Of a stretch of DNA of 64,000 bases, positions 27,599 to 41,900 are shown in pieces. The stretch comes from Apostichopus japonicus (Eukaryota; Echinodermata; Holothuroidea; Aspidochirotida; Stichopodidae): positions 13,992,611 through 14,056,610 of the forward strand of contig NC_092576.1 of NCBI RefSeq assembly GCF_037975245.1, written 5' to 3'. Below the pieces are notes generated by a model, which had not been told where the DNA came from, did not search any database, and saw only the letters and a program-made list of their open reading frames with translations. Both the position numbers and the translations under genes were made by a program. Every line of letters begins with the position of its first letter. The stretch's first letter is position 1.

Positions 27599-30500
27599 AT
27601 GGAAGTACTACGCACTTTACAGTGTTTAATCGTTGTTGTCAGTTTTCTGGGCTATTCTGGTGAGTCAGGAATACACTGAAATATTTTACAACTTAGTTTC
27701 AAATATTGACTGGATGTTAATTACATATTTTATGTATTTCTTTACGTTTTATCATTATCTTTTTAACCAAAATGAACAATTATTTTTATTTAAACAAAAT
27801 AATATTTTAATTCATCTTTGCATGCTTCTAATACCGTCAATATTTTTCCTTCTTAAATACAAATGACGATAATTTTGTTGTTCTCAACATGATCTTTAAT
27901 TTGTTCTATTTAATGATATATATAATTTAGCTTTGTTAGTTTCAAGCTTGCTCAACCAACGTTGACGTTATTATAAATGTGAGTGTCTATAGGTCGGCTT
28001 TGGGGCGTTTGGGCCAGGCATAAACTGCGGGCAGCCAGAACGAATCGTTAATTGAATGTTATTTTTATCAGTAAACTTTCCACCTCTTACTTCTTAGGTC
28101 AGGTCACCTTTCCTCATTATTGCTTTACATTCCAAATTTGCCGGCAAGTCTTATCCTAAGGACTTATTGAAAGACCTTACCTTTATCATCTATTTAAGAA
28201 TCTATACAGTGTGTCTTATTCTGGAAGTAATTTGATAATCTATAAGAACATAACATTAAAGTAAAAGCCAAGATCCCTTTCGACATTTACTATTTCATTG
28301 TTTGCCAACAGAACTGTACTTGTAGTTTTCCAACAGTTGCACTATACTTTTAATTCACGAGAAGAAGACATGAAAAAATACTTTTGGATAATACCAAAAG
28401 ATAGAAAGAATGATTTTATTAACAAAATATGCGTTTTTCTTTCAAAATGTGCTTGAAAACTTGGTGTTGTTTGCAGGTTACGGACCCTATGTGTCCACTG
28501 GTCCCGATATCATTGTGTTTCTTCTTCTTCTGTTATATTTTGTAACTGTGGTATGGAAAGAATGAAGTTACTTTCAATTATATTATAGTCACTTGTACTC
28601 CTGTACTACTTGAAAGGTCCGTCTGAATATGGAGTAGACATTGTCGTTCACCGAATTCGAATGCACCAAGTTTGTATACGAATAAATGAATTGTAAAATC
28701 CGAAAGAGCGCATTAACGATTGGGTATGATATTGAATATTAGTATATTCTAACCCAAGATGACAATAACGAGGAAATAGTATAGGCATACAAGTTTGAGC
28801 AATTCTCACTACTTTGTAACATTTTATGGATATTGTCTTCGTGACAAAACTTCATACAACGGAAGTGTATTCCTCAGCTAACAGTGTACGTCAAGGGTGT
28901 AGGAACCGGGGGGCTGGGGGCGCCAGCCCACCCCCCCCCCAGTGAAAAATATGGTGGGCGGAAGTATCATTCCGCCCCCTCGCTTCGCAAGTCAGAAAAC
29001 CCCTTTTTCATTTCCAAATGAGAAAAAACAAATCTCATTGGGAGCACCAAATTGCATCTAAGGCCAAGTGAAAATGCAAAATTATATACAAAATGGAGTG
29101 GGTGTTGAAGTGTGCTATATTGCACCAAATTGCATCCGAGGCCACCTGGAAATGCAAAAAAAAAAATCCCAAAGGGGAGGGGACACCCCCTCTCCCTTAG
29201 ACCCCTCCCCCAGGCCGGCCATCAGTCTTCAGCCCCACCCCCACTCAAAAGTACCTTCCTACGCCACTGGTGTATGTTGTGAATACTTTGTACATAAATA
29301 TACTGATTTGAACACTATGCTACCGTAGGTTAGTTTTATAGTAAGTTAGCTTGAAAGTCGTGACGAGACACAATATGTTTCACAGCTGATCAGCAGCATC
29401 TTGGACCAGTCAGGCTCGTTTGAACAAACCATATATTATATATAACCAACTTTAAATTTAAGTTTGTAACTAAACAACACATTATAACCATATTAGTAAA
29501 ATGGTTATTATATTTACCAAATTTGCCAAAACTTATATGATTCATAGACCTTAACAAAACACATAAATATTTGTTTTTCTATTCGCAGTTAATGCTAATG
29601 GTCATGCTCCTGCTAAGGGAGAAGTTGTTATAGTTAATAGTCCGGTGTTGGGTCGAGCTGAAAATATAGCATATCTTTACGCTATACACACATCGGGCAT
29701 TGAATCAGATGTTGTGGAATTTTCCAAACAAGGTGGCTTAGTGAGTCAAACCGTGAAGACAGGAGATGACTTATTTGGTTACTATCTCTCTGTTGGATTG
29801 CCAAATAGACATAGGGGAACACGTTATGGCACTTATACTGCCCAGTACATCCCAGGAGATGGTCCTGTTATTACTAGATATGGTTTTATTAAACCAAAAA
29901 CAAGTGAGTATAAGCTTTATGTTTTATATTGTTTCTTCGTTTCTTGCTACGAGTTCATGTATACCTGTTTTTTATCTAAAGCACTGCTGCCAGTTCTTCT
30001 ACAGTCTTAACGGTCACCTGAGAATATGAAAACAATTCCACTCTTAATGGCAAAAGTAATTGTGAACAAGAAAACTAAAAAGATATTTACTTTTATGATT
30101 ACGCCTATTATTTATTATCGTTATTATTTATTGTATTGTGGTTCAAATCAGTTTAACGTGTTAACATGTAGTTTTCATAAGTTCAGTTATAAGTTATAAG
30201 CCATAAGTTTCATAAGTTAAGTTATAAGTTATAAGTCATTATATTTTGACTACGTCTTCCGTTGATACAAAAAAATCTCAATTCTCGTAGCAAAAGTCTA
30301 ACCGCCACCCCAAACCCCTGTTGTAGTTGTTTTTTCTTTAATAATATTTGATGTTTTCTTCGATTACTCGTTCGAGGTGTTTTGGATACCAGAGGTGTTT
30401 ATACCCGAACTGTGTGGCCCGCAGTGCCAGGAGGCACTAGACTGGCGTCTTCTCCTGATAATTACATCGGAGTTCGATGGTCTCCTGGATGTCGAAGTAT

Positions 30501-30829
30501 TCAGTGGTGTAAAGGCAAGCAACGAAACGTGAACACAGGGCCCAGATTGCAGCTAACATCTACTGATGATGCTGGTGTGTACACCATACGCAGAGGCAAA
30601 CGAGGGGCAAGAGGCTGGTTCGTTCAAATCAAAGTCATTGCTGCAAGTAAGTTATTTCTGCCTTATACTATATTAAAGGAAATTCCAGTATATGCGTAGT
30701 AATTTGCTATGGTCGTTTATTCCCATTTTACAGTGTCTGTTCGAAGTATCGAAACATATAAAGCAGGAAGCTCGTGTTCGAATCCCGGTGGTTTTTCCAC
30801 TGTTCTGGATTTCCAACTCACAAAGATTC

Positions 30830-30909
<80 letters not shown>

Positions 30910-33431
30910 ATATATAATATAAAAGATAATCAAGCGAATATTTTTAACAACGACATACTGCCATATTTCGGAGTGGTCACCACTCCATCGTCAGGCAAAA
31001 GTCCAAGATCAATTAAATACAAGGGCTAATATACATCCAAGGACGACAATAGTGATAAGCATGAGTGATTTTTAAACTAGGAATGATTAGAACAACCAGC
31101 AAAATTTTTTAGTGAATATTTTTAACTTAGGGATGAATAGAACAACCAGCAATAAAAAGTAAGAGTAAGGCAAAATATGTCACCTAAAAACAGAACTATT
31201 ATTGTTCGATACAGGTGTCAAGCGTCTTTACAGTGAAATTACTGTACCACTATAACTGCACCACTTGCTACACATTCGTTTCTTATTTACGGCTTGGCTT
31301 GCCTATAAAGTGTGGTTAATCTGTGTAAATTGTCAGATTCAAAGTACCACGGGTGCACTCTGTACAATCATAACACTTGGGTAATCCGCCCTCAATGACA
31401 GTATACAAAGCTAATTTATACGCATTCACACACCAGTAGAACCACAGTGGTCGAATGGAACGGACTTCGGTTCGTGACACAAGATTCGAGGGTTCGATTC
31501 CTACCTTCGCCTGATGAGTCCCAAAAGGACGAAACCGGTCGAGAAGTGGAATTTTTCTGGTGTGTTATTCTTTATTTATTTACTATAATTATATATATAT
31601 ATATTAGATTAGATTAGGTCAGATTAGATTAGATATATATATATATGAATCAATCATATACCTTTCATTCCCGCCTACCGCAGGTTGCCCAATGGATACC
31701 TACCGTGTCGGAGATTTATGTCGAGCTAGCCGAACTGTGAGCTTTCCTTGCGCAAACGGAGGAGTACCTCGAGATGGCTTTGACGCATGTACATGTCCTC
31801 CATTTTTCAGCGGACCAGATTGCTCTTTTGGTGCGTAGCTTGGAAGTTAGTTCTCTTTAATTGCAAACAAGATAATGACTCTCACGTCGATTGTGTCTTA
31901 TTACTATTGGCAAATGTTGTTGTGGAAATTAAATAACCGAGTCGGGTGTTTAACATCTTTGCGATCTTTTTAAATGTATACCACAAAAAGGAAAAACAAA
32001 ACAAATGGATTGTAAAGCTTGAATCTCAAAGAATTCTTAATTCAAATCCTTTCATGGATAATTCGGCTAAACTTGGTAGATTAATGTTTGTCATTTTCCC
32101 AAGTACTAAATCATATCAACTTGATCAAAACGGGTGACTTCCTCATCAAATCCATCTTTAAATCAACAACTAACGACTTTGGTAATGAGTTCTTTCTTTG
32201 AGCTTGTCGTCACCCAACTCGATATTAGATTATCATCCCTTGAAAATGTTAATTATAGAACAATTCTTCATTTTAACAGAGGTTCACGAACCAATGGTAC
32301 CTCGATATGTCGTTATTGGGTTAAACTTGACAGGTTAATTTAATTTGTCTCAACCTGGACCATATTCCCAAGTATACTATATCATATCGACTTGATCAAA
32401 ACGGATGACTTTGTCATCAATCCATCTTTAAATCAACAAACATCGTCTTTCAACAATTGGTAATGAGTCGTTACCCTGTTTGAAAATAGATAATTACTTT
32501 AAAGGCTTAATTATATCATAATTTCTCTCTTTAACAGAGGTTGACATACCGAAATCTCGAGATTTCGTACTTGCAGTAGTTGGCGCCTCTGCCTTACGTT
32601 GCGGCGATCTTCCAGGTGGTAATCCGAAGTGCCGAGGATACCTCTTCTGTTTCGGTGACCTGTACGGCTGCAAGTGCGCTTCAGGATGGTGGGGAAATAA
32701 CTGTGACCGACGTAAGATTGCCCTCAATGTTTCTCTACTGCACACTGTATAACTTATCCACACGTAAACACATTGTTTGTAGGACGAAAACTGGTGGACA
32801 AACAGTGTGCGTCTCGAACATAAATTAATTTGCATCTTTTTGATTTGACTTTTGCAACATTCCTCGAGCATAATAACACATATCTGAGACGATGATCAGT
32901 GTGAGCTGATTCTTGTGTAAAAGGGGAAAAAACGAATATGTCAAAAGTTAATAAATCAAAACGTTCGCCTTTAATATCTACAGAAATAACACTAGAAATT
33001 TGTCATGTAAACATACGCTATCAAGAACTAACACTGTTTATAATTCCAGAATATCACTTGTTTGTTAAGAGTTAGAATATACTTGTAATTATTTGATAGT
33101 ATCGTCATATCAATTGGTAATATCATCAAATGATTAGTGATATCATCAAATCATTAGTGATTTCATCAATGATGCGTCTCTTTGCCTGATATCACAGATT
33201 CATCAAGGATCGGATTCATCAAGCTTGCATTACTCACGGTTTTTTTTGCTCTATTGATACTACTGTTCATACTTTATAATTTTTTTGTTTTAATTTTGAA
33301 TTGATACCTTTGACATTGTTTCATTTCTTTGTACAGCTTGTCCGAAAGGAAAATGGGGCGTGGACTGTTCACAGCGCTGCCTGGACAGACAACTTGATTG
33401 TGATCGATTCTTTGGACCCGATAAAATTTAA
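27599..33431 (+). CDS. Gene B: secreted Tie-like Ig-Ig-EGF protein (six exons, 353 aa)
   Basis: Exons 27599-27659, 29589-29903, 30377-30646, 31684-31830, 32538-32711 and 33337-33431, all phase-1 joins. The domain order is as in gene A. Ig-like exon 1 is the most divergent of the set: the mature start is ANGHAPAKGE and five residues are deleted after VKTG. EGF1 (CPMDTYRVGDLC...) is also diverged. The exon 4 donor is GTGCGT, a weaker but valid GT site. The protein ends with [10 protein letters not shown] and a TAA, the shortest tail of the four, so EGF3 is truncated. No membrane anchor. Intron 1 holds a hAT element, and intron 3 a (TA)n array and the hammerhead-SINE unit. All exons are open, so I call it intact, but it could be an ageing copy. 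Confidence 0.75.
28892..29269. mobile_element. Non-autonomous hAT-like element in intron 1 of gene B
   Basis: Left end CAAGGGTGTAGGAAC and right end (complement) CAGTGGCGTAGGAAG form hAT-type inverted termini. The 8-mers GTGTACGT (28884-28891) and GTGTATGT (29270-29277) flank it with one mismatch. Genes A, C and D lack the insertion at this point. The interior is unusually C/G-run rich. Confidence 0.8.
30832..30916. repeat. (TA)n microsatellite in intron 3 of gene B
   Basis: Long TA run preceded by a partial SINE copy (B box with TTCGAATCCCGG near 30778-30789). Confidence 0.95.
30917..31020 (-). ncRNA. Hammerhead-like motif beside a (TA)n tract
   Basis: On the minus strand CTGACGA (30994-30988) is followed by a seven-bp stem GGAGTGG/CCACTCC with loop TGA, then GAAA (30969-30966). 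An extra T sits between the core and stem II, and stem I does not pair well, so it is a decayed or non-canonical hammerhead, probably part of a TA-targeting retroelement end. Confidence 0.4.
31441..31556 (+). ncRNA. tRNA-like SINE head fused to a type-I hammerhead ribozyme
   Basis: Perfect A box TGGTCGAATGG (31448-31458) and B box GGTTCGATTCC (31491-31501). Then comes core CTGATGA (31511-31517), stem II GTCC/GGAC with loop CAAAA (31518-31530), GAAA (31531-31534), and a palindromic minimal stem III ACC/GGT ending in T31539 and C31540, the predicted cleavage position. Stem I pairs 31496-31510 with 31541-31553: C-G, one G.A mismatch, four pairs, an internal loop, five pairs and a wobble. T5 at 31552-31556 is a pol III terminator. 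All invariant core bases are present. The stem III palindrome without a loop is known from hammerheads that work best as dimers. Transcription is inferred. Confidence 0.8.
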
Positions 33432-34440
33432 CCCCGGATATCCCGGAAACGTAAATGATAGAATGGATAAAATAATCAACTTCGGTACCGTAACTTGTGA
33501 AATTCCTCAAGGTAGCACTTAAAGCAGCAGTCTCCGTTTCATAAACCCTTTGTTGTAATGAAGCAAATGTAAGAATCAAATTACGATAATGATTGGTCAA
33601 TCTCTCAGTAAATTCACTCAATAGTGAAAGTCATTTGCACACTATATATATATGCTGTGTGATCAAAATACAAACAAAACGTAACGTGAATGTTAAAGAG
33701 AATATTTTTTAAAGTACTACACTCCAATATGATTACTGTATGTATCATAATGTTTGATTAAAAAACCAAACACATTACACCCTGTCCTTGCGAAATTTAA
33801 ATTTATCATTTGATAATACTTAAAGACAAAGGCGTTGAGATACGTGTCGTGCCCAGGTAACAATTATGTCACTGTGTTTTATTCTTGGAAGCTGCACTTT
33901 AAATGATTACAATTTTCTCGACTTCTTTTCTAAAGTCTGCAGTGGAATATTAGTTAACGGAATACTATAGTGTCTGTTTATTTGTGTGTGTCTTACAATG
34001 TATTTAAATATTTTCTGTCCGGAGATTATATCCAAGCTATTATGAATTTAAACCTGTTGATATTTTCATTCAATCTGTCAATTGAAAGTATTCTGACATC
34101 TTACGTATGAATTCACTTAACGTTAACGTTATATGATTTAACGAGTATTTTGGTAAGCTTAAAATAATAGTTGTGGGGTAAATTTATGTTTGTTCTGTAA
34201 AAGAGAATTGATAATCTTTAAGCATCCTGGTGATAGTGCATTTGTTCTTCCTCCTTATAACTCCTATAAAAGTCGGTAGTTAAATTATGCCTTTTGTTTT
34301 GCGTTCTCTATTTCAAAGTAGTGCTATATTATCATAGAAAAGCAAATATGTCACCAAAACCGAACTAGTATTGTTCGATACAGGTAAAAAAACGCCTACA
34401 GTGGAATTACAGTGGATCTTCCTTACCTGTTTCGAACCTC
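33432..34440. other. Duplicated 3' flank of gene B
   Basis: It follows the 3' flank of gene A to the CTTCCTCCTTATAACTCC block (about 34250), then joins a duplicated piece of intron 3 (AATATGTCACCAAAA...TATTGTTCGATACAGG). No coding signal. Confidence 0.6.
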
Positions 34441-34450
34441 TGGACGATCA

Positions 34451-34540
34451 GCATCCATAGCCTAGTGGTTATGGTGTCCACATTTAAAGCAGGAGGCCCG
34501 GGTTCGAATCAATCCCGGTGGAGGCTGGAAGTTTTTTCAC
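34451..34540 (+). mobile_element. tRNA-derived SINE copy downstream of gene B
   Basis: A box TAGCCTAGTGG (34458-34468). The B box is interrupted by a four-base AATC duplication (TTCGAATCAATCCCGG). It is the same family as 17921-18005 and has been carried here with flanking intron 3 sequence. Confidence 0.7.
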
Positions 34541-34574
34541 TGTTCTAGATTTTCCAATTCACTACGATTTCAAT

Positions 34575-34593
34575 TACACACACACACACGCAT

Positions 34594-34649
<56 letters not shown>

Positions 34650-34740
34650 TTATTTATTTATATATATATATATATAAATATATATATATATATTTATATA
34701 TTTATATATATATATATTTATATTTATATATATATATATC
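34575..34740. repeat. (CA)n/(TA)n compound microsatellite
   Basis: A CACACA start changes into TA and TTTA runs. It ends at the LINE relic. Confidence 0.9.
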
Positions 34741-34751
34741 ACATATAGAGT

Positions 34752-35830
34752 ATGGTTTTGAAAGCATTACTCTTAATTGGATACAATCTTATGTTATCAA
34801 CCACTCGCAGACTGTTAAAATTAACGATCTCGCATTCTTCACCTCGCTATTTTGAATATGGACTGAGTTACACAAGGACTCACCTGTTTTCACATATTAC
34901 AACTCCCATATTGAAAACATTATCATATGATGATTTAGTGATGATTTATGCAGACAATACACAAGATTATGTGTCAATGAATATTAATAAAAAGGATCAG
35001 ACTATTGAAAAACTTGAATCATGCTTAAACGAAATAAAAACTTGGCGTGTAAACAACAAACTAAATCTCAGTAGCAATGAACAAACTTGATCCGAATTGA
35101 TGCATGTTTTGTCATGGTTCTGTAATGTCACACCTCTGACTTCCGTTACTAGATTAGCGATTCTGCATGTCAAAGATCTGGATGATAAATTCACATATAT
35201 GTGCCTCATGTCAAAAAAAAAAATTAAGCCAAATTCGTAAATATCTTGATCAAAAGTCGAATGAGACATTTACCCATGCTTTATTAGCCTTTTATTTGGT
35301 CTTCCTGCTCAGAATCACATCTCTAAGCTTCAGCGCATTCAAAAAACACCTTCGCCAGATTAGTTACTGTCACAGATAACAATTCCCACATTGAATTTAT
35401 TCTCCAACAACTTCACTGACTTCCTGTTTCTGAAAGAATAAAGTAAAAACTTCTCACCCTCACTTACAACATCCATCCATGGTTTTCTCCCAAACTTTAT
35501 TTCCAACCTAATCACCATACAAATTCCATCTCGCTAACTCAGATCTAACAGTGCTATTCTCCTAAAGCCACCAAGACGTACGGTGAGCGTTCTTTTCAAT
35601 TTGCTGCCCCCAAACTCTGGAACATTCTCCCCACCCACATTTGGAATGCCCCTACCATAGACAACTTTAAAAGCGTCTTAAAAACTCACTTATTCAAGTG
35701 CTACACTTATGTGGACCTTGTAATTTATTTTCGATCCTTTCGTGAATCTTTAAGTTTATGTTTTACTATGCTTTATTTTTGTACTCATGTTTATGAGTAT
35801 TTTCTTTCATACAAATGAACTGCAACTGAA
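34752..35830 (+). mobile_element. CR1/L2-like LINE reverse transcriptase relic
   Basis: The frame 34752-35090 ends DDLVMIYADNTQDYVSMN then IEKLESCLNEIKTWRVNNKL, the RT palm region of non-LTR elements with YADD changed to YADN, which should abolish catalysis. Downstream frames with stops give LQQLHWLPVSERIKY and APKLWNILPTHI...FK..LKTHLFK, the usual C terminus. The 3' part mirrors 22826-23420. It sits where the B and C duplication units meet. Confidence 0.8.
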
Positions 35831-36693
35831 ACGCACGCACTTTATCAGGACTTTACACAATGTATATAAACACGAGACGCAGACGACATGATTCGCTGTT
35901 TCTCAGCAACAAAAGTGTCCTTGCCGTTTTTGCACGTAACAAGCGCGTAATGTGACAGGCGTGACCGCTTTACGCAATCTAATTGACAGGGAAATGTTTT
36001 TTTGCGCGCGCGGACCAAACATTTCTGACACGGACAAAGCACATCTCAACATCGTTATTATCCATCCACACTTTGAAGATCTGCTTTAATGGCTCCAATA
36101 ATAGCACGCTAGAGCTAGGAAAGTTTTGTGATTACGCAATCGACCTGCTACGGTATACAATTAACCTCCATAGCTTCTTAACACCATTAGGCTCCTTGCG
36201 TTAACGCTGTGTGGAAATATGTTCATGTTTACAGTGTAGTAAATCATACAGCGTTTTCACAAAGACCCTCATACAAGAACAAATATGTGGCAGGCGTTGC
36301 AGACTAATTGGTAAAAAAGATGTAATTTTACGAACAGCTCAGGTCGATTACGTAAGCGCAAGAAACTTTTCCATGATAGCATGCTATAGTTGGGGTTTAT
36401 ACAACAGACCATTAATGAAAGCAGTCCTCAATGTTACCGTACAGGCGTATGTTATAGTGACTTTTTTTATCTACGGAACTCTTACCCTCTGAGCTGACAA
36501 ATGGTTAAATAATATGTTAGTATGACATGGGAGCAAGTCACATGACCCTCCATGGTTGGTAACTTTTTCTACTGTGGAGCGAGACTTCCAGATCGTATAC
36601 AATTCGATGGTTTACACGTAATTGAATACCTTACGTGCTGTCTTATCTTGATCCGTCAAGTCCTGATTCTTATTGACACGCACATGCTTGTGG
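35831..36693. other. Duplicated 3' flank of gene C, outer part
   Basis: It mirrors 21950-22480 next to gene A (shared GTTAACGCAAGGAGCCTAAT, GAACGCTGTATGATTTACTA and CACGTAATTGAATACC blocks, read on the other strand). No gene seen. Confidence 0.6.
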
Positions 36694-37158
36694 TAGCATA
36701 CGCCCATTAAAAAGCCCCATTGACTTACACACTAAATCACAAAAGTAATGTGGTCTCTAAGTCTAGACAGAAGTTTTCACTAGCTAAACGCTACCACTCA
36801 CCGGATAGCTGACAAGTTGGCCGTTCATGGCACTATCAATTTTCTGTATCATGACAATGTAGATTTTTTGCTATCCGAGCCGGAAGTTTTCGTCACTTGT
36901 AAACAAACCTCTTCACTCAGTGGTAAAAAAAAATTCCTACGCTGCTCCTGGGAGGCCTAAAGGGGTCTAAAATTGCCTCAATTGACCCAATTTTCTCTCC
37001 ACATGTACTTCCATTCATGCTCTTCAACATACAAGACACAAAAAATAGATTATGATTGATAACAGGTCACAAAAGATGTTCTCCCGCTGCTTTTTGGCAC
37101 TTTTCCTGAAGGAGAACAATCGAGCGGATTGATATAGACTCTAATAGGAGTATGCCAC
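36694..37158. mobile_element. MITE-like insertion in the gene C 3' flank
   Basis: The 465-bp segment is absent from the equivalent flanks of A and D. CTTGTGG is repeated directly on both sides (36687-36693 and 37159-37165). The ends are imperfect inverted repeats: TAGCATACGCCCATTA and, on the complement, TGGCATACTCCTATTA. No ORF of note. The superfamily is not clear; the 7-8 bp target duplication fits hAT or P-type elements. Confidence 0.7.
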
Positions 37159-38928
<1,770 letters not shown>

Positions 38929-41900
38929 CTAGTCTATCGGGCCATTTCCATCGGGTCCAAAGAATCGATCACAATCACGTTGACTGTCCGGGCAGCGCTG
39001 TGAACAGTCCACGCCCCATTTTCCTTTCGGACAAGCTGAACAAAGGATAAACCAAAATAAACGACATCAATGTAAGTGATCCATTAACATTTAAAAACGA
39101 AAAAATATAAAGCAAGAACAATAGAACGAGTAGAGAAAAAAATATCGTGAGTAATGCAAGCTTGATGAATCCATATGAATCTATGATATCAGGCAAAGAG
39201 ACGCATCATTGATGATATCACTAATGATTTGATGATATCACTAATGATTTGATGATATCACCAATTGATATAACGATACTATCAAATAATTACAAGTTAA
39301 TTCTAACTCTTAACAAACAAGTGATATTCTGGAATTTTAAACAGTGTTAGTTCTTGATAGCGTATGTTTACATGATGAATTTCGATTGTTATTTCTGTAG
39401 ATATTAAAGGCGAACGTTTTGATTTATAAACTTTTGACACATTCGTTGTTTTTTCCTTTTACACAAGAATCAGCTCACACTGTCCATCGTCTCAGGTATG
39501 TGTTATTATGCTCGAGTAATGTTGCAAAAGTCAAATAAAAAAGATGCTAATCAATTAATGTTCGAGACGCACTCTGTTTGTCCACCAGTTTCCTTCCTAC
39601 AAACAATGTGTTAACGTGTGGATAAGCAGTACACTGTGCAGTAGAGAAACATTAAGGACAATCTTACGTCGGTCACAGTTATTTCCCCACCATCCTGAAG
39701 CGCACTTGCAGCCGTACAGGTCCCCCATACAGAAGAGGTATCCACGACACTTCGGATTACCACCTGGAAGATCGCCGCAACGTAAGGCAGGTGCGTCTAC
39801 TGCAAGTACGAAATCTCGAGATTTCGGTGAGTCAACCTCTGTTAAAGAAAGAAATTATTATATAATTAACTCTTGAAATAGATAATCTATTATCGAACAG
39901 GGTGACGACAAGCTCAAAGAAAGAAATAACTCATTTCCAAACGTTAATTGTTGATTTAAAGATGGATTGATGAGGTAGTCATCTGTTTTGATCAAGTTGA
40001 TATGCTTTACTACTTGCGGATATGATATAGGTTGAGACCAACATTGACCAACCAACTTTAGCCCACTTATCCATGAAAGGATGTAAATTAAGAAAGCTTT
40101 GAGCTTCAAGCTTAACATCTATTTGTTTTTCCTTTTGTGGTATACATTTAAAAAGATCGCAAAGGGAAGTTAACGACCGAATGTTATTTAATTTCCACAC
40201 AACATTTACCAATAGTAATTAGACACAATCGACATGAGAGTTATTATCTTGTTTGCAATTTATGAAAGAGAACTAATTTCCACGCTACTCACCTTCTGCA
40301 CAATCCGAACCGCTGAAAAATGGAGGACATTTACATTCGTTTTGGTCATCTAGAACTACTCCCCCGTTTGCGCACGGAAAGTTGCTAGTTCGGCTAATAC
40401 ATGAATCTCCCATGCGATAGCTATCCATTGGGCAACCTGCGGTAGGCGGGAGAGACAGGTATGTTTATACATAAATCCTATATAGATATATATGTAGGCC
40501 TATAGGCTATTTATAGTCTATATCGGCTATATATATATATATAAAGCATTTATATATATATATTTATATATATACCCTATATATATATATATATATATTT
40601 ATATAGCATTTTTATATTAGCCTTTATTTATATAGCCTTTTTATATATAAATAGCCTGTATATGTATATATATGAAATTGTAATGAGTTGGAAAATCCAA
40701 AGTAGTAAAAAACCACCGGGATTCGAACTCGGGCCTCCCGCTTTACAGGCGGACACTCAAACCAATTAGGCCATGAACGCCGATTGCATGTCCTGAGGTT
40801 CGAAAGCAGTAAGGGAGGTCGTCATTCCACTGTAGGCTTTTGACACCTGTATCGAACAAAGTTAATTTTACTTTAGTGACATATTTTGTCTTACTATAGA
40901 GATCAATCAGGATGCTAACCAATTCATTTGTGAATCCTAAAGGCCGGATTTCGAAAAGAGATCCTTTGAACAGACTCTGTTAAGTTTAAATAAACGACCA
41001 AGGCAATGAATATATATGTATTGGAAATATGTGCTGGGATTTCCTTCAATATAGTTAGGCAGAAATAACTTACTTGCGACAATGACTTTGATTTGAACAA
41101 ACCAGCCTCTTGCCCCTCGTTTGCCTCTGCGTATGGTGTACACACCAGCATCATCAGTAGATGTAAGCTGCAATCTGGGCCCTGTGTTCACGTTTCGTTT
41201 CTTGCCTTTACACCACTGAATGCTTCGACATCCAGGAGACCATCGAACTCCGATGTAATTATCAGGAGAAGACGCCAGTCCAGTGCCTCCTGACACTGCA
41301 GGCCACACGGTTCGGGTATAAACACCTCTGGTATCCAAAACACCTCGAACGAGTAATCGAAAAAAAAAACATCAAATATTATTAAAAGAAAAATCAACTA
41401 CAATATGATAGAATAAGTTGCATAAATCTTGTGTTGACAATTATACAATTTTCATTATCTACTGGACAGTAAAGGAATGTGTAATAAAATCCCTTGACCT
41501 GACAATATCGTCAACTTTCTCCTCGACAACTATTTCCTTCTTGAGGATTGCAGCTTTAGGTTATAAATTTACCGGAATGAGGTGCACCTGCAAAAGGTAG
41601 TTGAGATTTGCCAGTATAGAATTCGATCAATTTGCTAATGAAAGTAGTGTACTTCTTTGTTCGGAGTGGCTAATACGTGCTTGACGTGTAATTGTTGGAC
41701 TTTTAAAAGACAATTCAGTTCAGAAACTTAAACTTTGCTCAATTTGTATATTTTACACAAAGCAACAGTCGTTTATTATAATGTGCATAGTGCTGATAAA
41801 AAGGCCACAATTTCGTTCATAAATCCATGTATTTGTCTAGATGTTGTCCCTGGCAACCTTCGTTATTCTGTGTTTTCCTATAGAACTACGGGATGATTCA

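Noticed and set aside
29068-29328. 86-codon frame in intron 1 of gene B
   Set aside because: It lies almost entirely inside the hAT-like insertion and is absent from other copies.
34752-35090. A possible intact reverse transcriptase
   Set aside because: The YADD motif is YADN, the upstream frame is shifted and downstream frames carry stops, so it is a relic.
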